NCBI GenBank assembly: GCA_041940385.1
Contig: JBGTSD010000008.1
Location: 1-58,693 of the forward strand
Direction: 5' to 3'
Origin: JACVCK01 sp041940385
GTDB taxonomy: Bacteria; Planctomycetota; Phycisphaerae; Phycisphaerales; UBA1924
DNA: 58,693 nt
The first letter of the stretch is position 1; each line of letters opens with the position of its first letter. Of this stretch, positions 48,308 through 58,500 are shown in pieces. Under the pieces are notes generated by a model. That model saw only the letters and a program-made list of their open reading frames with translations, did no database searches and was not told where the DNA came from. The position numbers and the translations under genes were made by a program.

Positions 48308-49426
48308 GTGCCGATGGAGAGGATCAACCTGAAGAACGCCGGCGCCGACGCCCGGCGCGACGCCGTCCGGGCCGCGGCCGACGCCCTGCGCAGCGGCCGC
48401 CTCGTCATCGCGCCCACCGAGACCGTCTACGGCCTCTTCGCGAGCGCGGCGTCTCCCGACGCGATTGCCGCCGCACGACGCCTCGCCAAACTCAAGCCCG
48501 ACGCGCCGCTCACCTGGCACGCGCCGACCGCCGACGCCGCGCTCGACCTCGTCGGCGCCGAGCGCGCCGTCCACCGCCGCCTGCTCGAGCACCTGCTCCC
48601 CGGGCCCGTGACCTTCGCGATCGAGATGGACGGCGCCGCGCTCGGCGCCGCGCGCGATCGACTCTCCGTCGGCGCCGGCGTGCTCGACGACAACGCGGCC
48701 CTCGCGCTGCGCGTGCCGGGCGACGACCTCTGCCGCGGCATCCTGTCGGAGGCGCGCACGACCATCGTCGGCGCCGCCGCGCCGTCCGCATCGACGCCCA
48801 TCGACGCGCCGTCCGATCGCGACCTCGCCGACGATGTCCGGCGCGACGTCGCGCTGCTGCTCGACACCGGTCCGACGACCTGGCGGCGCGGCTCCACGCA
48901 CGTCCGCCTCCGCCGCGGTGGCGACTACGAGATCACTCATGAGGGCGCGCTCGAGGCGCGCCAGGTCAAGCGCGCGCTCTCGCGCCTCATCCTCTTCGTG
49001 TGCTCGGGCAACACGTGCCGCAGCCCGATGGCCGAGGCCATCGCGCGCGACGCCATCAGCCAGCGCGCCGCGGGGCCGATCGCGACCACGGTGCTCTCCG
49101 CCGGCGTCGGCGCCTACCCCGGCATGCCGGCGACGGACGAGGCTATCGTCGCGCTGCGGCGCCTGAACATCGAGCCCCAGCGCCACGCCTCCCGCACCCT
49201 CACGCGCGAGCTGATCAACGAGGCCGACGCCATCTACGCCATGACCCCCGCGCACGTGCAGGCCATCCTCTCCCTGGAGCCCTCCGCCCGCGCCCGCGTG
49301 CATTTGCTCGATCCGGAGGGCCGGGACATCGCCGATCCGCTCGGTTCCTCGCAGGACGCCTATAACCAGACGGCGGCGATGATCCAGGCGGCGGTGGTCC
49401 AGCGGCTGGACGAACTGGGCGTCTGA
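48308..49426 (+). CDS. fusion of L-threonylcarbamoyladenylate synthase and YwlE-type arginine phosphatase
   Basis: A 372-residue protein with two enzyme domains. Residues 10-215 are a TsaC/Sua5 (YrdC) domain: VIAPTETVYGLFA, KLKPDAPLTW, LLPGPVTF, ALRVPGDDL and RGSTHVRL; it makes threonylcarbamoyl-AMP for the tRNA t6A modification. Residues 226-372 are a low-molecular-weight phosphatase: FVCSGNTCRSPMAEAIA (nucleophile Cys232, CX5R) and the acid loop DIADPLGS. Thr in GNTCRS, rather than Ile/Leu, is the specificity residue of the protein-arginine phosphatase YwlE. GTG start; Met3 is an alternative. rpiB follows, as in Bacillus where ywlC, ywlE and ywlF(rpiB) are neighbours. Confidence 0.88.
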   Translation: MPMERINLKNAGADARRDAVRAAADALRSGRLVIAPTETVYGLFASAASPDAIAAARRLAKLKPDAPLTWHAPTADAALDLVGAERAVHRRLLEHLLPGPVTFAIEMDGAALGAARDRLSVGAGVLDDNAALALRVPGDDLCRGILSEARTTIVGAAAPSASTPIDAPSDRDLADDVRRDVALLLDTGPTTWRRGSTHVRLRRGGDYEITHEGALEARQVKRALSRLILFVCSGNTCRSPMAEAIARDAISQRAAGPIATTVLSAGVGAYPGMPATDEAIVALRRLNIEPQRHASRTLTRELINEADAIYAMTPAHVQAILSLEPSARARVHLLDPEGRDIADPLGSSQDAYNQTAAMIQAAVVQRLDELGV

Positions 49427-49460
49427 TCAGAACCGCCACCAGCGCGGAGCCACCCCACCC

Positions 49461-49925
49461 ATGCGCATCGCCATCGGCGGCGACCACCGAGGACACGACG
49501 CGATCGTCCACCTCTCCGAGCACCTTCGCGCGCTCGGGCACGACGTGCAGACGCTCGGCCCCGTCTCGCGCGAACCCTGCGACTACACCGACCCCGCATT
49601 CGCCGTCGCCTCCGCCGTTTCCGGCGGCAAGGCCGACATGGGCGTGCTGATCTGCGGCACGGGCATCGGCACCTGCATCGCCGCGAACAAGATGAAGGGC
49701 ATCCGCGCCGCCCTCGTCCACGACGAGATCACCGCGCAGATGAGCCGCTCCCACAACGACGCCAACGTCATCTGTCTCTCCGCCGACCTCCTCGGCATCC
49801 GCCTCATGGACAAGATTGTGGACACCTGCGTCAACACCGAGTTCAGCGGCGGCCGCCACGCCAGGCGCGTCAAGAAGATCGGGGCGATCGAGGACGGCCA
49901 GGACCCGGCGGGGATGGCGGACTGA
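49461..49925 (+). CDS. rpiB: ribose 5-phosphate isomerase B
   Basis: Interconverts ribose 5-phosphate and ribulose 5-phosphate (pentose-phosphate pathway). The 154-residue protein has IAIGGDHRGHD at the N-terminus, ILICGTGIGTCIAANK-like LICGTGIGTCIAANK with the catalytic Cys, RAALVHDEITAQMSRSHNDANV and the GGRH...R phosphate site. Length normal. It follows the TsaC-phosphatase fusion by 34 nt, a conserved neighbourhood in Bacillus. Probably cotranscribed. Confidence 0.95.
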   Translation: MRIAIGGDHRGHDAIVHLSEHLRALGHDVQTLGPVSREPCDYTDPAFAVASAVSGGKADMGVLICGTGIGTCIAANKMKGIRAALVHDEITAQMSRSHNDANVICLSADLLGIRLMDKIVDTCVNTEFSGGRHARRVKKIGAIEDGQDPAGMAD

Positions 49926-50022
49926 CCGTTCCAAACCTCGGAAGCGCGAACCCGACCCGACCGAAAGCCGAAGAATCTCCATGAATCCCGCCCCCGCCGG
50001 AACCGGTGGTGGCCGGGCGGGT

Positions 50023-50028
50023 TTATCC
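50023..50028 (+). promoter_or_regulatory. possible -10 element of the MoxR/VWA-permease operon
   Basis: TATCCT, with a run GGCGGGTT upstream; it would start a leader of about 55 nt that contains GGGAGG before the ATG at 50088. Confidence 0.35.
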
Positions 50029-50087
50029 TTGGTTGGGCGCCGCTCGTGGTTGGGCGGCCGAGATGGGTCTCCCGGGAGGCAACCTCC

Positions 50088-51866
50088 ATGGAAGACATCC
50101 GCCGCATCATCCATCGCGCTCGGCTCTGGATCACCCTCGGTCGCTTCGCACGATCGCTCCTGATGGCCGCGACGATCGGCGCGGCGGCGCTGCTCGCGAT
50201 CCTCATCGCCCAGCGCGTCTTCGCCTTCCCGATGAACTGGAACCTCACGTGGATGATCGCCGGCGGCGCGGCCCTTGTCGGCGCCATCGCGTGGACCATC
50301 GCGACCCGCCCGCGCGCCATCGACGTCGCCCGCATCGTGGACGATCGCGCCATGCTGCGCGAGTCCCTCAGCACCGCGCTCTGCGTCGAGGGCGCGACGG
50401 ACGCGTGGTCCAAGGCCGCGATCGAGACCGCCAGCGTCGCGGCCCGGCGCGTGATCGTGCGCCAGGCCCTGCCCGTGCAGACGCCGCGCTTCTGGCCCGC
50501 GCCGATCGCGGCGCTCGTGGCCTTCGCCCTCTGCTGGATGTTCCTGCCCCAATGGGACGCGCTGGGCGCCCTCGAGCGCGCCACGAAGCAGGAGGCCAAG
50601 GTCACGCAGGTCGCGCAGGTGCAGGAGCAGGTGGCGGAGAACGAGGACCGGCTCAAGTCCATGCTCGCCGGGCTCGACGCGAAGCTCGACGAGGGCGAAC
50701 TCGCGCCGGACGCCGGAGCCCCGCGCGATCCCGACGAGATCCGCCGCAGCGCCATCCGCCGCCTGACGAGCGTGGCCGACCAGCTCGCGGACATCCGCTT
50801 CGGTGAAGACGGCCAGACGCTCGATGAACTCCGGGACCGGCTCGAAGACCTGCGCCAGCCCGGCGCGGGGCCGCTGGACGATCTGGTGCAGGCATTGCAG
50901 GAGGGCGACTTCGGCGCGGCGAAGGAAGCGCTCGAGGCGCTCCAGGGCCAGCTCGACGCCGGCGCGCTCACGCCCGAGCAGCAGAAGCAGATCCAGGAGC
51001 AGATGAAGTCGCTCGCCGAGCAGCTCGAAGCGCTCGCCGGCAATAAGGATGCGCTGGAGAACGCGCTCGAGCAGGCGGGCATGGACCCCTCGCTCGCAAA
51101 CGACCCGCAGGCGCTGCAGGAGGCGCTCGAGAACAACCCCAACCTCTCCGAGCAGCAGAAGCAGCAGCTCCAGCAGCAGGCGCAATCCAATAAGAAGGCG
51201 TCCGAGCAGCTCCAGAAGATGTCCCAGTGCGCCGGCCAGTGCAGCAACCCCGGCGGCATGAGCCAGGGCATGTCCGGCATGAGCGAGCAGCTCTCGCAGG
51301 CCGAAATGATGGCGGCGACGGCGGGCAAATCCGAGAAGGCCATGCAGGAGGCGCTCGACCAGCTCGGCGAACTCGCGGGCCAGCTCGGCGAGAACGAGTA
51401 CGACCTGATGTCGATGATGAGGCCGAAGGGCAACCCCGGCGAACAGGGCGCGTGGAACCCGGGCGGCTCGAACAGCCGACCTGGCGCCCTGCAACCCGGC
51501 CAGCCGAGCGGCGGCCGCGGCCAGGGTCAGGGCGCCACCGGCTCCACCGCCGAGGCGGCCTTCAAGACCAAGCAGGAGAAGGCCAGCGGCAAGGACCACG
51601 GCGGCCCGATCGTCGGCAGCATGCTCGTCAAGGGCGCCCAGGTGAAGGGCGAGGCCAAGGCCGGGTTTGCGGACGTCGTGGCCGACGCATCGACCGCGGC
51701 GTCGGAGGCGATCGAGACCAACCGCGTGCCGCGCGAGTACCACGACGCCATCAAGCACTATTTCGGGCGTCTCGAGGCGAAGGCCAAGGCCGAGGGCCAG
51801 CCCGAGGCCGCGCCGGCGAACGAGAGCGACGCTCCCGCGTCTGACGAGAACGCGCAGAAGCCGTAA
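50088..51866 (+). CDS. large coiled-coil protein with N-terminal membrane segments (DUF4175-like layout)
   Basis: A 592-residue protein: three hydrophobic segments (SLLMAATIGAAALLAILIA, WMIAGGAALVGAIAWTIA, IAALVAFALCWMFL), then a very Gln-, Glu- and Ala-rich region (about 170-460) with obvious coiled-coil heptads and QQKQQLQQQ runs, then a Gly/Asn/Ser-rich linker and a C-terminal conserved-looking domain (TNRVPREYHDAIKHYFGRLEAKAKAEG) that is typical of planctomycete cell-envelope proteins adjacent to MoxR/VWA genes. SD GGGAGG. First gene of the operon. Possibly a scaffold that carries the VWA/MoxR machinery; inferred from context. Confidence 0.7.
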   Translation: MEDIRRIIHRARLWITLGRFARSLLMAATIGAAALLAILIAQRVFAFPMNWNLTWMIAGGAALVGAIAWTIATRPRAIDVARIVDDRAMLRESLSTALCVEGATDAWSKAAIETASVAARRVIVRQALPVQTPRFWPAPIAALVAFALCWMFLPQWDALGALERATKQEAKVTQVAQVQEQVAENEDRLKSMLAGLDAKLDEGELAPDAGAPRDPDEIRRSAIRRLTSVADQLADIRFGEDGQTLDELRDRLEDLRQPGAGPLDDLVQALQEGDFGAAKEALEALQGQLDAGALTPEQQKQIQEQMKSLAEQLEALAGNKDALENALEQAGMDPSLANDPQALQEALENNPNLSEQQKQQLQQQAQSNKKASEQLQKMSQCAGQCSNPGGMSQGMSGMSEQLSQAEMMAATAGKSEKAMQEALDQLGELAGQLGENEYDLMSMMRPKGNPGEQGAWNPGGSNSRPGALQPGQPSGGRGQGQGATGSTAEAAFKTKQEKASGKDHGGPIVGSMLVKGAQVKGEAKAGFADVVADASTAASEAIETNRVPREYHDAIKHYFGRLEAKAKAEGQPEAAPANESDAPASDENAQKP

Positions 51867-51908
51867 CCTGCGTCGCTCGCGTCCCCTTTCTCTGGAGCCA
51901 TCGCCCTC

Positions 51909-52997
51909 ATGATCCGCACGGACCGCGTTTTCCTCGCATTGCTCGGCGCCGCCGCGGCGCTGCTCGCCGCCGTCGTCTCGCCCAACCACGCCCGCGCGCA
52001 GGGCGGCGACAAGGGCGAGGTCGTCCTCTACTACTCCGCGGACGAGCCGATCGCGCGCCAGCTCATCGAGGCGTTCGAGAAGAAGACGGGCGTCAAGGTC
52101 AAGGGCGTCGGCGACAACGAGGCCGTCAAGGCGACGGGCCTCGCGCAGCGCATCCGCGCCGAGAAGGACGCCCCGCGCGCCGACGTCTTCTGGAACAGCG
52201 AGATTCTCCACACCATCGCGCTCGGGCGCGAGGGCCTTCTGGCGCCGCACGAGTCCGAGGCGCTCAGCGACTGGCCGGAGCAGTACCGCGACGAGAACCG
52301 CCTGTGGCACGGCTTCGCACTGCGCGCCCGCGTGTTCGTCTACAACACCAACGAGCCGCCGAGCGTGAACATCAACGAGGAAGTCCGCCCGATCCGGCAC
52401 GTCCGCGACTTCTTCCACCCGACCTTCAGCGGCCTCTTCGTCATGGCCCGCCCCGAGTTCGGCACCACCTACGACCACATCGCCGGCATGAGCACGCTCA
52501 TGGGCGACGGCGATCTCCAGCTCTGGTGCTACCAGATGCGCAAGCAGCGCCTCCGCCTCGTGGACGGCAACGCCGCCGTCGTCCGCGCCGTCGCCATGGG
52601 CGAGGCCCGCGGCGGCATGACCGACACCGACGACGTCTGGGCCGCCAAGCGCGAGGGCTGGCCCGTCGACATGATCTACATCCGCCACGACAACTACGAC
52701 ATCTCCGGGCGCAACGTGGACGAAGCGCACGGCGCGCTCGTGATCCCCAACACCGTCGCGCGCGTCAAGGGCGGACCGAACCCGGACAACGCCGCGCTCC
52801 TCATCGACTTCCTCCTCAGCGCCGAAGCCGAGGAGATGCTCGCGCAGAGCGACTCGCGCAACATCCCCGTGCGCCCGGAAGTCGCGGCCAAGTTCCCCGA
52901 GCTCGCCGTGCCCGAGCCCGCCGTGATCGACTACGACGACATGGCCGACCACGCCGCCGAGGCGCTCTCGATCTTCCGCAAGGCGTTCCCGCAATGA
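51909..52997 (+). CDS. periplasmic solute-binding protein of an ABC importer (iron/thiamine type)
   Basis: A 362-residue exported protein: signal peptide (FLALLGAAAALLAAVVSPNHARA), then a class II periplasmic-binding fold with VVLYYSADEPIARQLIEAFEKKTG, RIRAEKDAPRADVFWNSEI, FVYNTNEPP, GTTYDHIAGM, GMTDTDDVWAAKREG, HGALVIPNTVARVKGGPN and LIDFLLSAEAEEMLAQSDSRNIP. This is the layout of Fe(3+)/2-aminoethylphosphonate/thiamine-type binding proteins (FbpA-like). The ligand is not certain; the two adjacent Tyr of FbpA's iron site are not evident. The stop overlaps the permease start (ATGA), so translation is coupled. Confidence 0.85.
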   Translation: MIRTDRVFLALLGAAAALLAAVVSPNHARAQGGDKGEVVLYYSADEPIARQLIEAFEKKTGVKVKGVGDNEAVKATGLAQRIRAEKDAPRADVFWNSEILHTIALGREGLLAPHESEALSDWPEQYRDENRLWHGFALRARVFVYNTNEPPSVNINEEVRPIRHVRDFFHPTFSGLFVMARPEFGTTYDHIAGMSTLMGDGDLQLWCYQMRKQRLRLVDGNAAVVRAVAMGEARGGMTDTDDVWAAKREGWPVDMIYIRHDNYDISGRNVDEAHGALVIPNTVARVKGGPNPDNAALLIDFLLSAEAEEMLAQSDSRNIPVRPEVAAKFPELAVPEPAVIDYDDMADHAAEALSIFRKAFPQ

Positions 52998-55561
52998 CGG
53001 CGTCGGGGGGCGATCGGCGCGCATGGCTCGCCGGCGCCCTCCTTCTCGTCGCGACGCTCACCGCCGCGGCCCTTCCATCAATCGGCATCGTCCGAGCATT
53101 CGCAGGCGACGCCGGCGCGCCGGTGGAAGTCTCCTGGACGCGCGAGGCGATGCTTCTCACGCGCACCCTCGGCGTCGCCGCGCTCATCGGCTCCCTCGCC
53201 GCGCTCCTTGCCATCGCGCCCGGCTGGCTCATGCGCACGCTCCCCGCGCGCTGGACCGCGCTCCTCCTCTGCCCTGTATTGCTCCCCGCCTACGCCTCCC
53301 ACGCGGCATGGGGCCTGCTGCGCGCGCCGGGATCGTGGCTCGCCTCCGTGATCGCCTCCGACCCCGCGCGCCTCGCGCCGCTCGCGAACGGCGCGCAGGC
53401 CGTCGTCGGCCTTGCGCTCTGGTCGTGGCCCACCGCCGCGATCGTCATCGGCGCCGGCGCCCGCCGTATCGACGCCTCCGCGCTCGACGCCGCACGACTC
53501 CACGGCCGCGCCGCCGTGCTCCGTCTCTCACTCCGCGCCCTCGCGCCGTCGATCGTCGCCGGCGCCGGCCTCGTGGCGCTCGTCATGCTCGGCTCCGCCG
53601 TTCCGCTCCACCTTGCACAGATCGAAACCAGCGCCATCTCCGTGTGGCGCCGGCTCGACGAGACCGCCGGCGCCCGCGCCGCCTGGCTCGCCGCGGCGCC
53701 GCTCATGACCATCTCCCTCCTCGCCGGCGTCGCGCTCGCACTCTGGCTGGCCCGCTCGATGGACGCGCGATCGTCCGACCGTGTCACGCCCGCGCCGGCG
53801 CGCACCTCGCGCCTCGCGCTGCTCGCGACCGCGCTGATCTGGACCGCCTCCACCCTCGCGCCCCTCGCGCTCTTCCTCGGACACCTGCGCGAAGCCCGCT
53901 CCATCCCCGCCGTCGCCTCGTCCATCGCGCCCGCGCTCGGACACAGCGCCGCCATCGCCGCGGCCGTCGGCGCCGCCGTCGCGCTCATCGGCGCCATCAC
54001 GTCGCTCGCCTGCTCTCTCCCCGGCGCACGCTCGCCGCGTCTCTTCGCCGCGGCCATCTGGCTCGTCCTCGCGCTCATGCCCGGCGTCCTCGTCGGCGCC
54101 GCGATCGCCCGCGCCGGCGCCATCCCGTCCCTGCGCCCCCTCGTCGAATCCTCCGGCGCGATCGCGCTCGCGCACATCGCCCGCTTCGGTGCGCTCGGCC
54201 TCATCGCCGGCGTCGCCCTCGCCCACCTCGAGCCCCGCGAACTCCGCGACCTCCGCCGCATCGAGCCGCGCCCCGCAATGGCTTGGCTGCGCGCCGCGCT
54301 CCCCATCCAGGCGCCCGCCCTCCTCGGCGCCGGCATCGCCGCCGGCGCGCTCTCCCTGCACGAGATCGAAGCCGCCGTGATGCTCACCCCGCCCGGATCG
54401 CAGACACTCTCCCAACGCATGCTCGGAATGTTGCACTACCTGCGCGTCGAGGAACTCAACGCCGCGGCGTCGATCGTGCTCCTCCTCTCCCTCACGCTCG
54501 CGCTCGCATCCAGCGCGCTCGCCTCCATCTCCATCCGCCGCCTCGCGCGCCTCGCCCCGCTCGCGCTCCTGCTGATCCTCCTCCCCGCCTGCGATCGCGC
54601 CGCGCCGACCGACGGCGCCGACATCCGCCCCATCGCCATCTTCGGCGAGGTCGGCACGCAGCCCGGCCAGTTCGTCTACCCGCGCTGCCTCGACGCCGAC
54701 GACCACTCCCTCTGGCTCATCGACAAGAAGGGCCACGTGCAGCGCCTCAGCACCGACGGCCATCCCCTCGCCTCGTGGACGATGCCCGAGACCTCCAACG
54801 GCTTCCCCACCGGCATCACCGTCGATCCGCGCAACGCCGACACCGTCTACATCGCCGACACCCACTGCCACCGCGTCATGGTCTATCGCGTCAACGACGG
54901 CGAGCCCACGCTCGTGCGTCAATGGGGCGCGTTCGGTGAAGAGCCCGGCCGGTTCATCTACCTCACCGACATCGCCGTCGTCGACCTGCCCGACGGCTCG
55001 CGCCGTTTCTACGTCACCGAATACGGCGGCAACGACCGCGTCTCCTGCTTCGACGAAGACGCCAACTTCCTCTTCGCCTTCGGTGACGGCGAGGGATCAT
55101 CCGCCACGGCCGACCGCATCGAGTTCCAGCGCCCTCAATCGATCGCCTGGCACGACGCGCTCCAGCGCCTCATCGTCGCCGACGCAGGCAATCACCGGCT
55201 CGGCCTCTTCACGCTCGACGGCGCGCTCGACCGCTGGATCGGGCGCGTCGACTCCGCGCTCGGGCCCATGCCCGGCGACGGCGAAGGCGAGTTCAACTAC
55301 CCCTACGGCCTCGACATCCTCCCCGACGGCTCCATCCTTGTCTCCGAGTTCGGCGCCTCGCGCGTCCAGCGCCTCGACCCCGCGACCGGCCGGCGCCTCG
55401 GCGCCTGGGGCCGCCCCGGGCGCGAGCCGGGCCGCCTCGCCTGCCCCTGGGGTGTCGCGTCGATCGGCGACATCGCGTACGTTCTGGACTCCGCCAACCA
55501 TCGCGTCGTCGCGTTCGATTCGACGCACCGGGGAGCCGGGGGAACCGCGCAGCGCCCATGA
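52994..55561 (+). CDS. ABC transporter permease fused to a C-terminal NHL-type beta-propeller
   Basis: An 855-residue fusion. Residues 1-525 are a ThiP/FbpB-like double permease: about 12 membrane segments with two EAA-like loops (DAARLHGRAAVLRLSLRAL; LRDLRRIEPRPAMAWLRAALP). Residues 520-533, LAPLALLLILLPACDRA, look like the end of a lipoprotein signal with Cys533. Residues 540-850 are a propeller of NHL repeats: FGEVGTQPGQFVYPRCLDAD, GFPTGITVDPRNADTVYIADT, RFIYLTDIAVVDLPDG, RLIVADAGNHRLGLF, GEFNYPYGLDILPDGSILVSE. The propeller is likely periplasmic. Both ends overlap neighbours by ATGA. No ABC ATPase gene is in the operon as far as seen. Confidence 0.85.
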   Translation: MTASGGDRRAWLAGALLLVATLTAAALPSIGIVRAFAGDAGAPVEVSWTREAMLLTRTLGVAALIGSLAALLAIAPGWLMRTLPARWTALLLCPVLLPAYASHAAWGLLRAPGSWLASVIASDPARLAPLANGAQAVVGLALWSWPTAAIVIGAGARRIDASALDAARLHGRAAVLRLSLRALAPSIVAGAGLVALVMLGSAVPLHLAQIETSAISVWRRLDETAGARAAWLAAAPLMTISLLAGVALALWLARSMDARSSDRVTPAPARTSRLALLATALIWTASTLAPLALFLGHLREARSIPAVASSIAPALGHSAAIAAAVGAAVALIGAITSLACSLPGARSPRLFAAAIWLVLALMPGVLVGAAIARAGAIPSLRPLVESSGAIALAHIARFGALGLIAGVALAHLEPRELRDLRRIEPRPAMAWLRAALPIQAPALLGAGIAAGALSLHEIEAAVMLTPPGSQTLSQRMLGMLHYLRVEELNAAASIVLLLSLTLALASSALASISIRRLARLAPLALLLILLPACDRAAPTDGADIRPIAIFGEVGTQPGQFVYPRCLDADDHSLWLIDKKGHVQRLSTDGHPLASWTMPETSNGFPTGITVDPRNADTVYIADTHCHRVMVYRVNDGEPTLVRQWGAFGEEPGRFIYLTDIAVVDLPDGSRRFYVTEYGGNDRVSCFDEDANFLFAFGDGEGSSATADRIEFQRPQSIAWHDALQRLIVADAGNHRLGLFTLDGALDRWIGRVDSALGPMPGDGEGEFNYPYGLDILPDGSILVSEFGASRVQRLDPATGRRLGAWGRPGREPGRLACPWGVASIGDIAYVLDSANHRVVAFDSTHRGAGGTAQRP

Positions 55562-58500
55562 CCGTGGGGCCCATCCAGTTCGATCAGCCGCTCTGGCTCC
55601 TCCTGGCGCCGATCCTGTGGCTCGCGTTCTGGTTCATCGCGCGCCACTCGCTCGCCGGGCTCTCGCCCACGCTGCGCTGGACCGCCATCGTCGTCCGCGC
55701 GCTCGTCGTCCTTCTCATCGCCGGCGCCATCGCCGAGCCCCACTGGCGCCGACGCGCCGAGGACCTCGCCGCCGTCCTCGTCATCGACTCCAGCGCGTCC
55801 ATGCCCGGCGAGACGCTCACGCGCACGAAGCAATGGATCGACGAATCCCTCGCCGACGCGAAGCCCGGCGATCGCCTCGGCCTCGTCACCGCGGCCAAAG
55901 AACCCTTCGTCCAGTCGCTCCCCAGCAGCCGCGTCCGCGCGCTCGAGGTCACGCACTCCGGCGATCCCGACGCCACCGATCTCGCCTCGTCGATCCGTCT
56001 CGCGATGGCCGTGCTCCCCGATGACGCCGCGCGCCGCCTCGTCCTCGTCTCCGACGGCAACGAGACCGCGGGCTCGCTCCTCGCCGCGGCCGAGGCCGCC
56101 AAGGCCGCGAACGTGCCCATCGATGTCTGGCCCGTCGAGTACCGCATCGATCGCGAGGTCGCGCTCGAGCGCCTCGTCGCCCCGCCCACCGCCCGCGCCG
56201 GCCAGACCGCCAACGTCCGCTTCGTCTTCCGCACCACCGCGCCGGCCAACACGCGCATCCCCGGACGCCTGACGCTCCTGCTCAACGATCAGCCCGTCGA
56301 CCTCAATGGCCCCGACGCCGGCGTCTCCGCGCGCATCGAGCTCGAAGGCGGCGTCGCGTCGCAGGTCGTGCCCGTCATGCTGCCGACCGGCGGCCCGCAG
56401 CGCTTCCGCGCGGTCTTCGAGCCCGACGATCCCTCCCTCGACGCCGTCGCGACCAACAACGAATCGCTCGCCGTGACCTTCGTCGAGTCCGAAGGACGCA
56501 TCCTCTTCCTCGCGGACGACCTGATCGCGCACGAACCGCTCCTGAACGCCCTCCGCGTGGCCGGCCTCGACGTCGTCGCGCAGCCCACGCCCGCCACCTT
56601 CGAATCCGTCGTCGAACTCTCCGCCTACGACGCCGTCTTCCTCGCCGGCGCACAGTCCTACGGCTTCTCGCGCCGACAGCAGGAAGAACTCCGCGCCTAC
56701 GTGCACGATGGCGGCGGCGGCCTCATCGTCACCGGCGGACCTAGCGCCTTCGGCGCCGGCGGATGGATTGGCTCGCCCCTCGCCGACGCGTTCCCGCTCC
56801 TCCTCGATCCGCCGCAGAAACAACAGCTCCCCCGCGGCGCCCTCGCGCTCCTCATGCACTCCTGCGAGATGCCGGAGGGCAACTTCTGGGGACAGAAGGT
56901 CGCCATCGCCGCCGTCGAAGCCCTCTCCCGCCTCGACCTCGTCGGCGTGATCGAGTGGGACTGGAACTCCGGCGGCGTGAAGTGGGCCTACCCCATGGCG
57001 CCCGTCGGCGACCGCACCGACGTCAAGCGCGCCATCAACAACCTCGTCTTCGGCGACATGCCCGACTTCAACGCCGCGATGATCGCCACACACAAGGCGC
57101 TCAGCGAAGCGCAGGCCGGGCAGAAGCACTGCATCATCATCTCCGACGGCGATCCCTCCGGACCCGGCACGCCGCTGATCCAGCGCTTCATCGACGCCGG
57201 CATCACCATCTCCACCGTCGCCGTCTTCCCGCACACCTCAGGCGCCGGCGGTCCGGACATGCAGAAGATGCAGAACATCGCGCTGGCAACGGGCGGCAAC
57301 TACTACTTCGTCAACACCCGCAACCAGCTCGCCAACCTGCCGCAGATCTTCATCAAGGAAGCGCAGACAGTCCTGCGCTCGCTCATCTGGGAGGGCGAGC
57401 CCTTCACGCCGACCGTCATCAACGCGGGCGCCATCCCCGGCTCGCCGCTGCGCGGCCTGAGCGCGCCCCCCGCCATCACCGGCTACGTCGTCACCGCCGA
57501 TCGCGAAGGCCTCGCGCTCACCTCGATGCGCAGCCCGACCGACGACCCCATCCTCGCGCAGTGGCAACACGGCCTCGGACGCGTCGTCGCCTACACCTCC
57601 GAAGCGTCCTCACGCTGGAACAGCGCCTGGCTGAGCTGGTCGCAGTTCAGCATGTTCTGGGAGCAGCAGACCCGATGGGCCATGCGCCCCACCGGCGCCT
57701 CCAACCTCGACGTCGTCACCGAACAACGCGGCGACGAGACCATCGTCTCCGTCGACGCCCTCGGCCCCGACGGCGACCGCCTCAACTTCGCCCGCATCTT
57801 CGGACGCGTCGTCCGCCCAGATCTCTCCGGCGAACCGATCGAGCTGCGCATGGTCGGCCCCGGGCGCTACGAAGGACGCTTCAAGTCCGACGACTCCGGC
57901 GCATACCTCCTCAACCTGCGCTACGAGGCCGAGATCACGAGCGAAGGCGGCGCCGCGGCCGTCGATCGCGGCATCGTCCAGGCCGCCGTCGTGCGCAGCG
58001 GCGGCGACGAACGCCGCGCGCTCACCTCCAACACCGCGCTCCTGCGCCGCGTCGCGGACATCACCGGCGGGCGCGTCCTCACCGGCTCGGCGCGCCTCGA
58101 CGGCGTGTTCGATCGCGCCGGCCTGCCCATGCCCGTCGCCCGCCGCTCGATGTGGCTCGTCTTCGCCGTCGCCGGCGTGGGCCTGTTCCTCGTGGACGTC
58201 GCCGTCCGGCGCGTGCGCATCGATATCCGAGCGCTCCCACGTCTCCTGCGCGCCGGGCTCGCCAGGCGCCGCGAGGCCAGCGAGAAGCAGATCGACGCCC
58301 TTCGCGCCGCCCGCCAGCGCGCCAAGCAGGCCGCCGACGAACGCGCCGCCGCATCGAGCGCCGCGACCAAGTTCGAGGCGCCCAAGGACGGCGCCTCCGG
58401 CGCATCGCTCGACATCGTCACCAAGGACCAGCCCGCGCCCGTCGCCGATCGGCGGAGCGCCGCGACGAAATCCGAACAACCGGAAGAAGAAGGCATGTCG

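Noticed and set aside
49215..53024. A 1269-codon open frame on the minus strand
   Set aside because: It is antisense to well-supported genes (rpiB, coiled-coil protein, binding protein) and is open only because stop codons are rare at this GC content. The same holds for long antisense frames at 27822-30944, 18519-21431 and 55303-57234.
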